Assembly (NCBI GenBank): GCA_963835535.1 | Contig: CAWIFL010000008.1 | Coordinates: 62,001 to 126,000, forward strand | Source of the DNA: Fen-1245 sp963835535 | GTDB taxonomy: Bacteria > Gemmatimonadota > Gemmatimonadetes > Gemmatimonadales > JACORV01 | DNA: 64,000 bases | Direction: 5' to 3' | In this document: one piece after another, positions 57,071 through 64,000 of the stretch | Position numbering within the stretch: position 1 is the first letter of the stretch | How the letters are laid out: each line of letters begins with the position of its first letter | Position numbers and translations under genes: made by a program | Notes under the pieces: model-generated | What the model was told of the DNA's origin: nothing | The model's database searches: none | The model's input: the letters and a program-made list of their open reading frames with translations, nothing else

Positions 57071-57769
57071 CTAGGACACGAGGACACTTAGAGCGGACAG
57101 GGTGAGGAGCAACCAGACGGCCATCCATCCCGCCGCCGCCCAACGCATGACGAGGCTCCAGCCGACCAGGGCAACCAGCACCGGATAGCCGCCGAGCACC
57201 CGCGCCACGCGACGCCTGAACTGCCTCCCGTCCACCCGCATCCAGGTCCTTCCCACCTCGACCGTCCGGCTCGCGACCACGGCCGCCGCAGCGGCCAGGG
57301 CCAGGAGCGCCAGGAGGCCGACCGGCCAGCGACCGGCTTCCGGCTCGCCCAGCCGCGCGTACAGCTCCGCCACCGGACCGCGGCCGTGGGCCGCCCCGCC
57401 GGCCAGGAGCGCCGGGACGCGCAGCCAGGCGAAGGCGAGCAACTCGAGCGCGAGGACGCGCAGCCAGGCCGGCGACCGCACGGACTCGACGAGCAGATGG
57501 ACGACCAAGGCGATGAAGGCGGCTGCGACAGGCCCCGCGAGCAGGGCGACGGCCCAGAGCGCGGCCGCGTGGCTCCCGTCGGGTGCGAATTCCGCACGCA
57601 GGGTGAACGATGGGGCCAGCGAAAGGCCGAGCGAGCGGAAGCCGGCCAGGGACGACACGGCTCCCGCGACGAGGGCGTCCGCGGCGAGCGCGAGCCAGGC
57701 GGCAGGGACCGCCGCGAGGACCCCCGCCATCGCGAGCAGCGGAGGGGAGAGAGGCTCCTTCTGCGGCAC
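57071..57769 (-). CDS. Integral membrane protein of unknown function
   Basis: A 232-residue protein with about five or six hydrophobic segments (near residues 12-35, 68-92, 100-125, 145-165, 190-215 and 215-230). It has the loop 'GGAAHGRGPVAELYARLGEPEAGRWP'-type Gly-rich stretch and basic 'RTVEVGRTWMRVDGRQFRRRVARVLGGYP' between segments, a pattern resembling YIP1-like membrane proteins, but I cannot assign it. I prefer the GTG at 57769 over an in-frame TTG two codons earlier. Its end is made of repeat sequence (AGGACACG, AGGACACT at 57073-57088), encoding 'SVLVS'. The 156 bases between lipB and its stop hold nothing I can identify. Confidence 0.68.
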   Translation of the reverse strand: MPQKEPLSPPLLAMAGVLAAVPAAWLALAADALVAGAVSSLAGFRSLGLSLAPSFTLRAEFAPDGSHAAALWAVALLAGPVAAAFIALVVHLLVESVRSPAWLRVLALELLAFAWLRVPALLAGGAAHGRGPVAELYARLGEPEAGRWPVGLLALLALAAAAAVVASRTVEVGRTWMRVDGRQFRRRVARVLGGYPVLVALVGWSLVMRWAAAGWMAVWLLLTLSALSVLVS

Positions 57770-57785
57770 GAGCAATAATAACAGC

Positions 57786-57810
57786 GTTGCCGAAGTTGCA
57801 GAGTTGCCGG
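57786..57810 (+). repeat. Octamer-like repeat GTTGCCGA upstream of the SDR gene
   Basis: GTTGCCGAA, GTTGCAGA, GTTGCCGG in a row (57786-57810), in the divergent gap between the membrane protein and SDR genes. GTTGCC is also the left half of the TTGCCAGACGGCAA palindrome. Confidence 0.6.
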
Positions 57811-57831
57811 AGGGAGCCGTACACTAACCCC

Positions 57832-58647
57832 GTGTCGAACGATGCGTTTGATCTGACCGGACGGGTCGCGGTCGTCACCGGTGGCTGCGGGGCGCTGGGT
57901 ACCGCCGTGACCCTCGCGCTGGTCGCCCGGGGCGCCACCGTCGCCATCATCGACCGGCATGTGGAATGCGCCGAGCCGCAGGCCGAGGAGATCCGCGAGA
58001 GCGGGGGTGACGCGCTCGCCATCGTGGCGGACGTGCGCGACCAGGGGCAGGTCCGCGCCGCGCGCGACGAGTTACTGCGCTCGCGCGGCCGCGTGGACAT
58101 CCTGGTGAACGCGGCGGGGGGCAACGTCGAGCGTGCGAGGAGCGACGACCGCCCGCCGTTCGACGTGCCCGTCGAGGCGTTCGACGAGGTGGTGAAGCTC
58201 AACCTCCACGGCACCGTGATCCCGTCGCTGGTGATGGCCGAGGCGATGGCGCGCCAGCGTGCGGGCAGCATCGTGAGCGTCTCGTCCATGGCCGCGCGCC
58301 ACGCCCTGAGCGGCGTCCTCGGGTACTCCGCTGGGAAGGCGGGTGTCGAGTCCTTCACCCGCTGGCTGGCCGTGGACCTCGCCCGCCGGTACGGGGACGC
58401 TCTCCGCGTGAACGCCGTCGCGCCCGGGTTCTTCGTGGGCACGCAGAACCGCGACACGCTCCTCCAGCCCGACGGCAGCTACACCGAGCGCGCGCGGGCC
58501 ATCATCGCGCACACACCGATGGGCCGCATCGGGACGCCGGAGGAAGTCGCCGCGGTCATCGCGTGGCTGTGCAGCGACGCCGCGTCGTTCGTGACCGGCG
58601 CCGTCATTCCAGTCGACGGGGGCTTCAGTGTCTTCAGCGGCGTCTGA
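57832..58647 (+). CDS. SDR oxidoreductase, D-mannonate oxidoreductase-like (YjmF/UxuB type)
   Basis: A 271-residue short-chain dehydrogenase. NAD(P) motif 'VTGGCGALGTAVTLAL' (about residues 13-28), 'NAAGG' (about 92), Ser in 'SIVSVSSMAAR', catalytic Tyr-Lys in 'YSAGK'. The end 'APGFFVGTQNRDTLL', 'TPMGRIGTPEEVAAVIAWL' and 'VIPVDGGFSVFSGV' closely follows the Bacillus YjmF-type D-mannonate oxidoreductase, which interconverts fructuronate and mannonate. The neighbour uxaC (glucuronate isomerase), overlapping by 20 bases, supports this. The start is a GTG at 57832. Confidence 0.85.
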   Translation: MSNDAFDLTGRVAVVTGGCGALGTAVTLALVARGATVAIIDRHVECAEPQAEEIRESGGDALAIVADVRDQGQVRAARDELLRSRGRVDILVNAAGGNVERARSDDRPPFDVPVEAFDEVVKLNLHGTVIPSLVMAEAMARQRAGSIVSVSSMAARHALSGVLGYSAGKAGVESFTRWLAVDLARRYGDALRVNAVAPGFFVGTQNRDTLLQPDGSYTERARAIIAHTPMGRIGTPEEVAAVIAWLCSDAASFVTGAVIPVDGGFSVFSGV

Positions 58648-60058
58648 CGCGAAGCTGGTCCTCGACGAGGACCGGTTCTTCGATCCCGACCCGAGGGTCC
58701 GCGAGGTCGCGCGCGAGGTGTACGCCCGGACGCGGGACCTGCCCATCGTCAGCCCGCACGGCCACGTGGAAGCGCGCCTGCTGGCCGACGACGCCCCGTT
58801 CCCCGAGCCGACCTCGCTCATCCTCACGCCCGACCACTACCTGCTTCGGATGCTCTACTCGCAGGGCATCCCGCTGGAGCGGCTCGGCTTCCGGCCCCAG
58901 GGCGGCGCGATCGCCGAGCGGGATCCGCGGAATGTCTGGCAGGTCTTCGGCGAGAACTACCGGCTGTTCCGCGGGACGCCCAGCGACGCGTGGCTGAGCT
59001 ACGAGTTCTACCACGTGTTCGGGGTGCGGACCAAGCTGAGCGGGGCGACGGCGCAGAAGGTCTACGACGAGATCGCCGAAAAGCTGGCGTCGCCGGAGTT
59101 CCGGCCGCGGGCGCTGTTCGAGCGATTCCGCGTCGAGGTGCTCGCCACCACCGACGCCGCGACCGATACGCTCGAGCACCACGCCCGGATCCGCGCGTCG
59201 GGCTGGAAGGGTCGCGTGATCCCCACCTTCCGCCCCGACCTGCTCCTCCAGATCGCCGGCGCCGGGTGGCGCGCCGAGCTCGACCGCCTCGGGAAGGTCC
59301 TCGGGCGCCCCGTCGAAGACTACGCCGCGCTCATCCGTGCGCTCGAGGAGCGCCGGGCCTTCTTCCGGAGCCTGGGCGCGAAGGCGACCGACCACGACGC
59401 GATGGAGCCGCACACGGAGCGGCTGAGCGACGCCGAGGCGGAGCGGCTCTTCCAGGTGGCCCGCGCGGGCCGCGCCGACGCGGCGGACCAGCGGCGCTTC
59501 CAGGCGCACATGCTGATGGAGATGGCGCGCATGTCCACCACCGACGGGATGGTCATGCAGCTCCACGCGGGCTCGCTGCGCGAGCACAACCGCCTGGTGC
59601 TGGAGCGCTTCGGCCCCGGCCTGGGCCACGACATCCCCGTCGCGACCGAGTACACCCGCAACCTGCGCGAGCTCCTCAACGCGTACGGGAACGACGCGCG
59701 CTTCCGGCTGATCGTCTTCACGCTCGACGAGTCCACCTACGCGCGGGAGCTGGCCCCGCTCGCGGGCCACTACCCCGCGATGCGCCTGGGGCCGGCCTGG
59801 TGGTTCCACGACAGCATCGAGGGGATGCAGCGCTACCGGCAGCAGACGACGGAGACGGCCGGGATCTACAACACGGCCGGCTTCAACGACGACACGCGCG
59901 GCTTCTGCTCCATCCCCGCGCGGCACGACCTGTCGCGGCGCATGGACGCGAACTGGCTGGCGGGCCTGGTCGCGCGGCACCGGGTGGACCTCGAGGACGC
60001 GCACGAGATGGCGCGGGCGCTGGCGTACGACCTGGCGAAGGACGCGTACAGACTGTGA
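58628..60058 (+). CDS. uxaC: Glucuronate (uronate) isomerase
   Basis: A 476-residue uronate isomerase of the amidohydrolase superfamily: converts glucuronate to fructuronate and galacturonate to tagaturonate. 'PIVSPHGHVEARLLADD' is the metal-site start (HxH), followed by 'VEVLATTDAATDTLEHHARI', 'GWKGRVIPTFRPD' and 'PAWWFHDSIEGMQRYRQQTTETAG', then 'GFNDDTRGFCSIPARHDLSRR'. With the SDR it forms the first steps of hexuronate breakdown; no kdgK or mannonate dehydratase is seen in the window. It starts at a GTG within the SDR gene. Its stop lies 3 bases before a GGGGTTA array. Confidence 0.96.
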   Translation: MSSAASDAKLVLDEDRFFDPDPRVREVAREVYARTRDLPIVSPHGHVEARLLADDAPFPEPTSLILTPDHYLLRMLYSQGIPLERLGFRPQGGAIAERDPRNVWQVFGENYRLFRGTPSDAWLSYEFYHVFGVRTKLSGATAQKVYDEIAEKLASPEFRPRALFERFRVEVLATTDAATDTLEHHARIRASGWKGRVIPTFRPDLLLQIAGAGWRAELDRLGKVLGRPVEDYAALIRALEERRAFFRSLGAKATDHDAMEPHTERLSDAEAERLFQVARAGRADAADQRRFQAHMLMEMARMSTTDGMVMQLHAGSLREHNRLVLERFGPGLGHDIPVATEYTRNLRELLNAYGNDARFRLIVFTLDESTYARELAPLAGHYPAMRLGPAWWFHDSIEGMQRYRQQTTETAGIYNTAGFNDDTRGFCSIPARHDLSRRMDANWLAGLVARHRVDLEDAHEMARALAYDLAKDAYRL

Positions 60059-60061
60059 GAA

Positions 60062-60089
60062 GGGATTAGGGGTTAGGGGTTAGGGATGG
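60062..60089 (+). repeat. Heptanucleotide array (GGGGTTA)n covering a start codon
   Basis: Units GGGATTA, GGGGTTA, GGGGTTA, GGGATGG. The ATG of the next gene lies in the last unit. This is the same unit as at 32104. It also fills the ribosome-site region. Confidence 0.9.
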
Positions 60090-61069
60090 AATATCGGGCA
60101 TTCGGGCGCACGGGCTGGAAGATCTCCGCCATCAGCTTCGGCGCGTGGGCCATCGGCGGCGACGCCTGGGGCGGGGCCGACGACGCCGTTTCGCTCGCCG
60201 CGCTCCGCAAGGCCGCGGACCTCGGCGTCAACTTCTTCGATACCGCGGACGTCTACGGCGACGGGCGCTCGGAGCGCCTCCTCGCGCGGCTCAGGGCGGA
60301 GCGCCGCGACATCGTCATCGCCACCAAAGCGGGCCGGCGCCTCAACCCCCACGTCGCCGGCGGCTACAACCGCGCCAACCTGACGGCGTTCGTCGAGCGC
60401 AGCCTCGAGAACCTCGCGACCGACGCGCTCGACCTGCTCCAGCTCCACTGCCCGCCGACGCCGGTGTACGACTCGGCGGAGGTCTTCGGCGTCCTCGACG
60501 ACCTCGTGCGCGCAGGCAAGATCCGGCACTACGGGGTCAGCGTGGAGACGGTGGCCGAGGCGCTGCGCGCCATCGAGTGGCCCCACGTCCAGTCGGTGCA
60601 GATCATCTTCAACCTGTTCCGCGTGAAGCCCGCGGAGCACTTCTTCGCAGCAGCCGCCGCGAAGAAAGTGGGCATCCTGGCGCGGGTGCCGCTGGCCAGC
60701 GGACTCCTGGGCGGCCGTCTCGAGCCGGGCACGGTCTTCCCCGCGGGCGACCACCGGAACTTCAACCGCCGCGGCGAGGCGTTCGACGTCGGCGAGACGT
60801 TCAGCGGTGTGGACTACGCGGAGGGCGTGCGGGCCGCCGAGGAACTCAGGCCGCTCGTGCCGCCAGGCGCGACGCTGGCGCAGTTCGCCCTGCGCTGGAT
60901 CCTGATGTTCCCCGAGGTGACGGCGGCGATCCCCGGCGCGCGCAACGCCGAGCAGGCCGAAGCGAACGTGCGCGCAGCCGCGCTGCCGCCCCTTTCCGCC
61001 GACACGATGGCCCGCGCCCGCGCCGTCTATGACACCCATTTCCGCGCCGACATCCACGCTCGCTGGTGA
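60086..61069 (+). CDS. Aldo/keto reductase
   Basis: A 327-residue NADPH-dependent aldo/keto reductase of the YghZ/Tas-like kind. 'YRAFGRTGWKISAISFGAWAIGG' starts the barrel; the catalytic tetrad is in 'NFFDTADVYGDGRSE' (Asp, Tyr), 'IATKAG' (Lys) and 'LLQLHCPP' (His). Substrate unknown, but the hexuronate neighbours suggest a sugar or sugar-acid. The ribosome site region is the GGGGTTA array, which supplies several G-rich stretches 5-12 bases before the ATG, so changes in array length could alter translation. Confidence 0.92.
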   Translation: MEYRAFGRTGWKISAISFGAWAIGGDAWGGADDAVSLAALRKAADLGVNFFDTADVYGDGRSERLLARLRAERRDIVIATKAGRRLNPHVAGGYNRANLTAFVERSLENLATDALDLLQLHCPPTPVYDSAEVFGVLDDLVRAGKIRHYGVSVETVAEALRAIEWPHVQSVQIIFNLFRVKPAEHFFAAAAAKKVGILARVPLASGLLGGRLEPGTVFPAGDHRNFNRRGEAFDVGETFSGVDYAEGVRAAEELRPLVPPGATLAQFALRWILMFPEVTAAIPGARNAEQAEANVRAAALPPLSADTMARARAVYDTHFRADIHARW

Positions 61070-61094
61070 GCGCGGCTTGCCTCGAGGATACACC

Positions 61095-61946
61095 ATGAAC
61101 TGGACGATGAGAGCGCTCGCGTGGGCCGCGGGCGCGTCGTGCTTTGCCGCGGCTCCACTGCCCTCCCAGACCACGCCGGCAGATACCCCGAGCGTGGTGA
61201 CACTCCCGGGCACGCAGCTCCGGACGCTCCACTCCAGCGCGACCGGCCGGGACTACGACATCCAGATCTCACTGCCCGCGGACTACGCCCGGAACCCGAA
61301 CGCCCGCTACCCGGTGCTCTACGTCCTCGACGGACAGTGGGACTTCAAGCTGATGCTGTCCGTCCAGGGCGGGCTCGTCTACGACCGGTGGACGCCGCAG
61401 ATCATCATCGTCGGGATCACCTGGTCCGGCGCCAACGCCAACTACGATTCGCTGCGGGCGATGGACCTCACGCCGGCCGCGACCAGTCGCCTGCCGGGCT
61501 CCGGCGCGGCGCCGCAGTTCCTCTCCTTTCTCAAGGACCAGCTGATCCCGTTCGTCGAAGCGACGTACCGCGCCGATCCCCGGCGTCGCATCCTGATGGG
61601 CGCATCGTTCGGCGGGCTCTTCACCCTGTACGCGCTGTTCACCGACCCGGGCCTCTGCGCCGGGTACATGGCCGGGAGCCCGGCCGTTACCTACGCGAGC
61701 CGCGTCGGCTTCGCGCTCGAGTCCTCGTACGCGGCGTCCCACCACGACCTGCCCGTGCGGCTGTACATCGCGGTGGGCTCGATCGAGGACCTGGCCGCCC
61801 CGGTGCAGGAGTTCTGGGGCATCCTGCGCGGCCGGAACTACCCGGGCCTGAGGCTCGAGACGCGCGTCATCGAGGGGGAGCGCCACTCGGGGAACAAGCC
61901 CGAGGCCTTCAATCGGGGGCTGCGGTACATCCTCGCTGTACCGTAG
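61095..61946 (+). CDS. Secreted alpha/beta-hydrolase (esterase D/IroE-like)
   Basis: A 283-residue exported hydrolase. Signal peptide residues 1-24, predicted cut LPS|Q. 'YPVLYVLDGQWDFKLML' and 'IIIVGITWSG' are early strands; the nucleophile Ser is in 'LMGASFGGLFTLYALF', and the His in 'GERHSGNKPEAF' near the C-terminus. This is the Esterase_D/enterochelin-esterase-like (DUF/PF00756) group, acting on siderophore esters, acyl sugars or peptides. I start at ATG 61095, with GAGG about nine bases upstream; longer in-frame readings overlap the reductase gene. Confidence 0.87.
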   Translation: MNWTMRALAWAAGASCFAAAPLPSQTTPADTPSVVTLPGTQLRTLHSSATGRDYDIQISLPADYARNPNARYPVLYVLDGQWDFKLMLSVQGGLVYDRWTPQIIIVGITWSGANANYDSLRAMDLTPAATSRLPGSGAAPQFLSFLKDQLIPFVEATYRADPRRRILMGASFGGLFTLYALFTDPGLCAGYMAGSPAVTYASRVGFALESSYAASHHDLPVRLYIAVGSIEDLAAPVQEFWGILRGRNYPGLRLETRVIEGERHSGNKPEAFNRGLRYILAVP

Positions 61947-62047
61947 TCACCATCCGCCATCCAACCCTCCGCGCCATTGATATGTCGAAACTCTACAGGT
62001 AGGGGATCGTAGGGTCCTCTCGAGACATTCGACGACGGGGGCGGGAC

Positions 62048-62392
62048 GTGGCGCGAGCGCGGACGGGCACCAGGACCGAGCTGCTGCGAGGCACCCTCGA
62101 CCTGCTGATCCTGCAGACTCTGACGATCCGGCCGCTGCACGGCTACGGGATCGCCCAGCACATCGCCCACCTCTCCAACCAGGCGCTGAGCGTCGAGCAG
62201 GGCTCGCTCTACCCGGCGCTCGAGCGGCTCCAGGCCCGGGGCTGGCTCACGTCGCGCTGGGAGAGCTCCCCCACCGGCCGCCGCGCCCGTTACTACACCA
62301 TCACCCGCTCCGGCCGCCGCCAGCTCGGCGAAGAGATCTCGGCCCTCGACGCCGTGCTCCTCGCCATCAACCGCGTGCTGCGGCGCGCCTGA
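62048..62392 (+). CDS. PadR family transcriptional regulator
   Basis: A 114-residue PadR regulator with N-terminal winged helix: 'ELLRGTLDLLILQTLTIRPLHGYGIAQHI' and 'VEQGSLYPALERLQARGWLTSRWESSPTGRRARYYTITRSGRRQLGE' are textbook PadR sequence. In Acidobacteria and Gemmatimonadota such genes stand directly before ADOP permease genes, as here (12-base gap). It probably represses the pair in response to an unknown ligand. A PadR site is usually ATGT-N8-ACAT; upstream I see only a partial ATGT-N9-ACAG at 61982-61998. The start is a GTG; TTGATA at 61977 is a possible -35. Confidence 0.93.
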   Translation: MARARTGTRTELLRGTLDLLILQTLTIRPLHGYGIAQHIAHLSNQALSVEQGSLYPALERLQARGWLTSRWESSPTGRRARYYTITRSGRRQLGEEISALDAVLLAINRVLRRA

Positions 62393-62403
62393 GGCGGACC
62401 CCC

Positions 62404-64000
62404 GTGTCCTTCTTCGACGCTCTCCGATTCCGGCTCCGGGCCATAACCCGGCCCGGGGAACACGCGCGCGAGCTTGCCGAGGAGATGCGGCACCACCTCG
62501 ACCTCGACGCGATGCAGATCGCGCATGCGGCCCCTGATCCCGCCGCGGCGCACGACGCGCCGTACGCGGCGCGCAGGCATTTCGGCAACGCGACGTACCA
62601 CGGCGAGGAGGCGAGGCACATGAGCGGCTTGAGCTGGCTCGACACCCTCGGGCAGGACCTGCGCTTCGCGCTCCGCAGCTTCCGCCGCACGCCGGGCTTC
62701 ACGGCGATCGCGGTCCTGACGCTCGCGCTCGGCATCGGCGCCAACACGGCGATCTTCAGCGCGGTGGATGCGCTGCTGCTCCGGCCGCTGCCGTTCCCGG
62801 AGCCGGGACGGCTGATGAACGTCAGCCTCACGGTGCCGCGGCGCGGCAACTTCCCGCCCCGCGACGACATCAACTGGTCGCTGCCGAAGTTCCAGACCCT
62901 GCGCGAGATGCAGCACGTGTTCGAGAGCACCACGCTGTGGTTCAGCGAGCAGTTCACGATCCGCTATGGCGACCAGACGCTGCGCGACGACGGCGAATAC
63001 ACCGACGACGGATACCTGACGACCCTCGGCGTCCGGCCCGCGCTGGGCCGCAACTTCGCGGCCAACGAGACCGACCACTTCCACGCGGCGGACGTCGCCC
63101 TGATCAGCGACGTGCTGTGGCAGCGGCTGTACAACGCCGACCGCGCCGTGCTCGGCAAGACGGTCACCGTGAACGGCGTGCCGTACACGATCGTCGGCGT
63201 CACGCCGCCCGGGTTCCAGGGCCTGTCGGGCCAGGCCCTGCTGTGGCTGCCGCTGACCTCGAACACCAATCCCCGGGCCCAGATGCCCGGGCCGTATCAG
63301 CATCAGTTCGGCGCCGTGGCGCGGCTCGCCGACGGCGTGAGCCCGGAGCAGGCGGCCGCGACGGTGGCGACCCTCGGCGCGCGGGTAGACGCGGCGTACC
63401 CGGACCCGAACGGCGCGGGGTGGCACTGGGGCGCGGTGGCGAAGCCGCTCGACGCGGCGCGCATCGACCCGCGGATCAGGGGAACGCTGCTCGTGCTGTT
63501 CGGGGCCGTCGCCCTGGTGCTGCTGATCGCCTGCGCGAACGTGGCCAATCTCTTCCTGGCGCGCGCGTCGGGGCGGCACCGCGAGATCGCGGTCCGGCTG
63601 GCTATCGGCGCGGGGCGGCGGCGGCTGGTGCGGCAGCTCCTGACCGAGAGCGCGCTGCTCGGCCTGACCGGCGGCGTGGTGGGCTTGGGGCTCGCGTGGG
63701 CGGGCGCCCACGCCCTCGCCTCGCTGCAGCTCTCGACCGTGCTCCAGTTCAACAACGCCGCTGGCGTCGGCCTGCTCGGCAACCAGACGATCCGCCTCGA
63801 TCCTTGGGCGCTGCTCTTCACCCTGGTGCTCGGCGTGGTGACCGGGGTCGTGTTCGGCCTCGTGCCGGCACTCCAGTCCACGAAGCCCTCCCTCACGGAA
63901 GACCTCAAGGACGATGGCGGTCCGGGGGGACGCGGGCTCCGAGGTCTCACCAGCCGCAACGTGCTGGTGGTGGCCGAGATCGCGCTGGCGGTGGTGCTGC
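62404..64000 (+). CDS. ADOP-type ABC permease (MacB/FtsX family), cut by window
   Basis: The first 532 residues of a duplicated-orphan permease. 'DLRFALRSFRRTPGFTAIAVLTLALGIGANTAIFSAVDALLLRPLPF' (from about residue 85) is the diagnostic ADOP N-terminal segment, preceded by a cytoplasmic PadR-linked region ('ARELAEEMRHHLDLDAM'). A MacB periplasmic core follows (about 140-350), then FtsX membrane segments ('LVLLIACANVANLFLARASGRHREIAVRLAIGAGRRRLVRQLL'). These proteins lack their own ATPase and are thought to export or act mechanically. The coding sequence runs off the end; about 250-300 further residues are expected. The start is a GTG. Confidence 0.93.
   Translation, partial: MSFFDALRFRLRAITRPGEHARELAEEMRHHLDLDAMQIAHAAPDPAAAHDAPYAARRHFGNATYHGEEARHMSGLSWLDTLGQDLRFALRSFRRTPGFTAIAVLTLALGIGANTAIFSAVDALLLRPLPFPEPGRLMNVSLTVPRRGNFPPRDDINWSLPKFQTLREMQHVFESTTLWFSEQFTIRYGDQTLRDDGEYTDDGYLTTLGVRPALGRNFAANETDHFHAADVALISDVLWQRLYNADRAVLGKTVTVNGVPYTIVGVTPPGFQGLSGQALLWLPLTSNTNPRAQMPGPYQHQFGAVARLADGVSPEQAAATVATLGARVDAAYPDPNGAGWHWGAVAKPLDAARIDPRIRGTLLVLFGAVALVLLIACANVANLFLARASGRHREIAVRLAIGAGRRRLVRQLLTESALLGLTGGVVGLGLAWAGAHALASLQLSTVLQFNNAAGVGLLGNQTIRLDPWALLFTLVLGVVTGVVFGLVPALQSTKPSLTEDLKDDGGPGGRGLRGLTSRNVLVVAEIALAVVL

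Noticed and set aside
61982..61998. PadR operator upstream of the PadR gene
   Set aside because: Only a partial match (ATGT-N9-ACAG) to the ATGT-N8-ACAT form; too weak to list as a site.

Overview
The window is about 64 kb of very GC-rich bacterial chromosome (roughly 70% GC by eye), densely packed with genes, with no rRNA, tRNA, CRISPR array, integrase or transposase that I can find. It looks like a diderm of the Gemmatimonadota type. The signs are TonB-dependent receptors with a carboxypeptidase-regulatory N-terminal domain, M13 and M16 secreted peptidases, a PadR regulator paired with an ADOP-type FtsX permease, a RemA/DUF370-like protein in an envelope operon, and secreted proteins whose signal peptides end in A-Q. 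The phylum is inferred from gene content, not proved. The window cuts genes at both ends: an AI-2E transporter at the left and the ADOP permease at the right.

Layout. 1-9.8 kb: AI-2E transporter, RidA, then a leftward operon (DUF2283-like protein, AsnC-type RAM domain, SbcD, SbcC, double GNAT), an aspartate-type aminotransferase with a secreted P1 peptidase, and two small membrane proteins. 9.8-16 kb: an autoregulated membrane protein/winged-helix pair, GyrI-like and DUF488 proteins (the latter frameshifted), DUF1259 protein, a DEAD-box-like protein that has lost its catalytic motifs but keeps a DbpA RNA-binding domain, HU, thymidine kinase and CoaE. 16-23.3 kb: glycine cleavage genes gcvH-gcvPA-[UPF0173 hydrolase]-gcvPB, lysoplasmalogenase, P5C dehydrogenase and a LipM-type octanoyltransferase. 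23.3-34 kb: bacterioferritin, M16 protease, CYTH protein, TauE permease, two orphan oligopeptide ABC ATPases, RmuC, methyltransferase, M13 peptidase. 34-39.8 kb (leftward): ferredoxin, sirtuin, POT-like transporter, then an unusual operon FmdB zinc ribbon - PspA-like coiled coil - RemA-like protein - outer-membrane barrel. 39.8-48 kb: lipoprotein plus TonB receptor, hybrid histidine kinase, glycosyltransferase, DUF3108 protein, a deoxyhypusine-synthase-like protein and an NTF2-like lipoprotein. 48-57 kb: thiO, a zinc-ribbon protein, lipA, pdhA-pdhB-pdhC-lpdA, a small membrane protein and lipB. 57-64 kb: D-mannonate oxidoreductase-like SDR with uxaC, aldo/keto reductase, secreted esterase, PadR and ADOP permease.

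How the genes work together. Lipoate metabolism links two blocks: GcvH and PdhC are the lipoylated acceptors, LipB and the LipM-like protein are two unrelated octanoyltransferases, LipA inserts sulfur, and LpdA reoxidises the cofactor. Hexuronate breakdown (SDR + UxaC), peptide uptake and hydrolysis, and proline/glycine catabolism suggest a heterotroph living on proteinaceous and plant-derived carbon.

The most unusual signals are: (i) seven of eight predicted signal-peptidase-I substrates have Gln at +1, a Bacteroidota-like Q-rule; (ii) dispersed short tandem repeats with 7- and 8-bp units, two of which lie in frame inside pdhC and lipB; (iii) a repeated palindrome TTGCCAGACGGCAA; (iv) promoters that put +1 on or next to the start codon (leaderless mRNAs), one with a perfect adjacent operator; (v) terminator hairpins fused with the next gene's promoter; (vi) the catalytically dead DEAD-box protein; and (vii) the FmdB/PspA/RemA/barrel operon. 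Three genes show probable single-base frameshifts, which may be sequencing errors.
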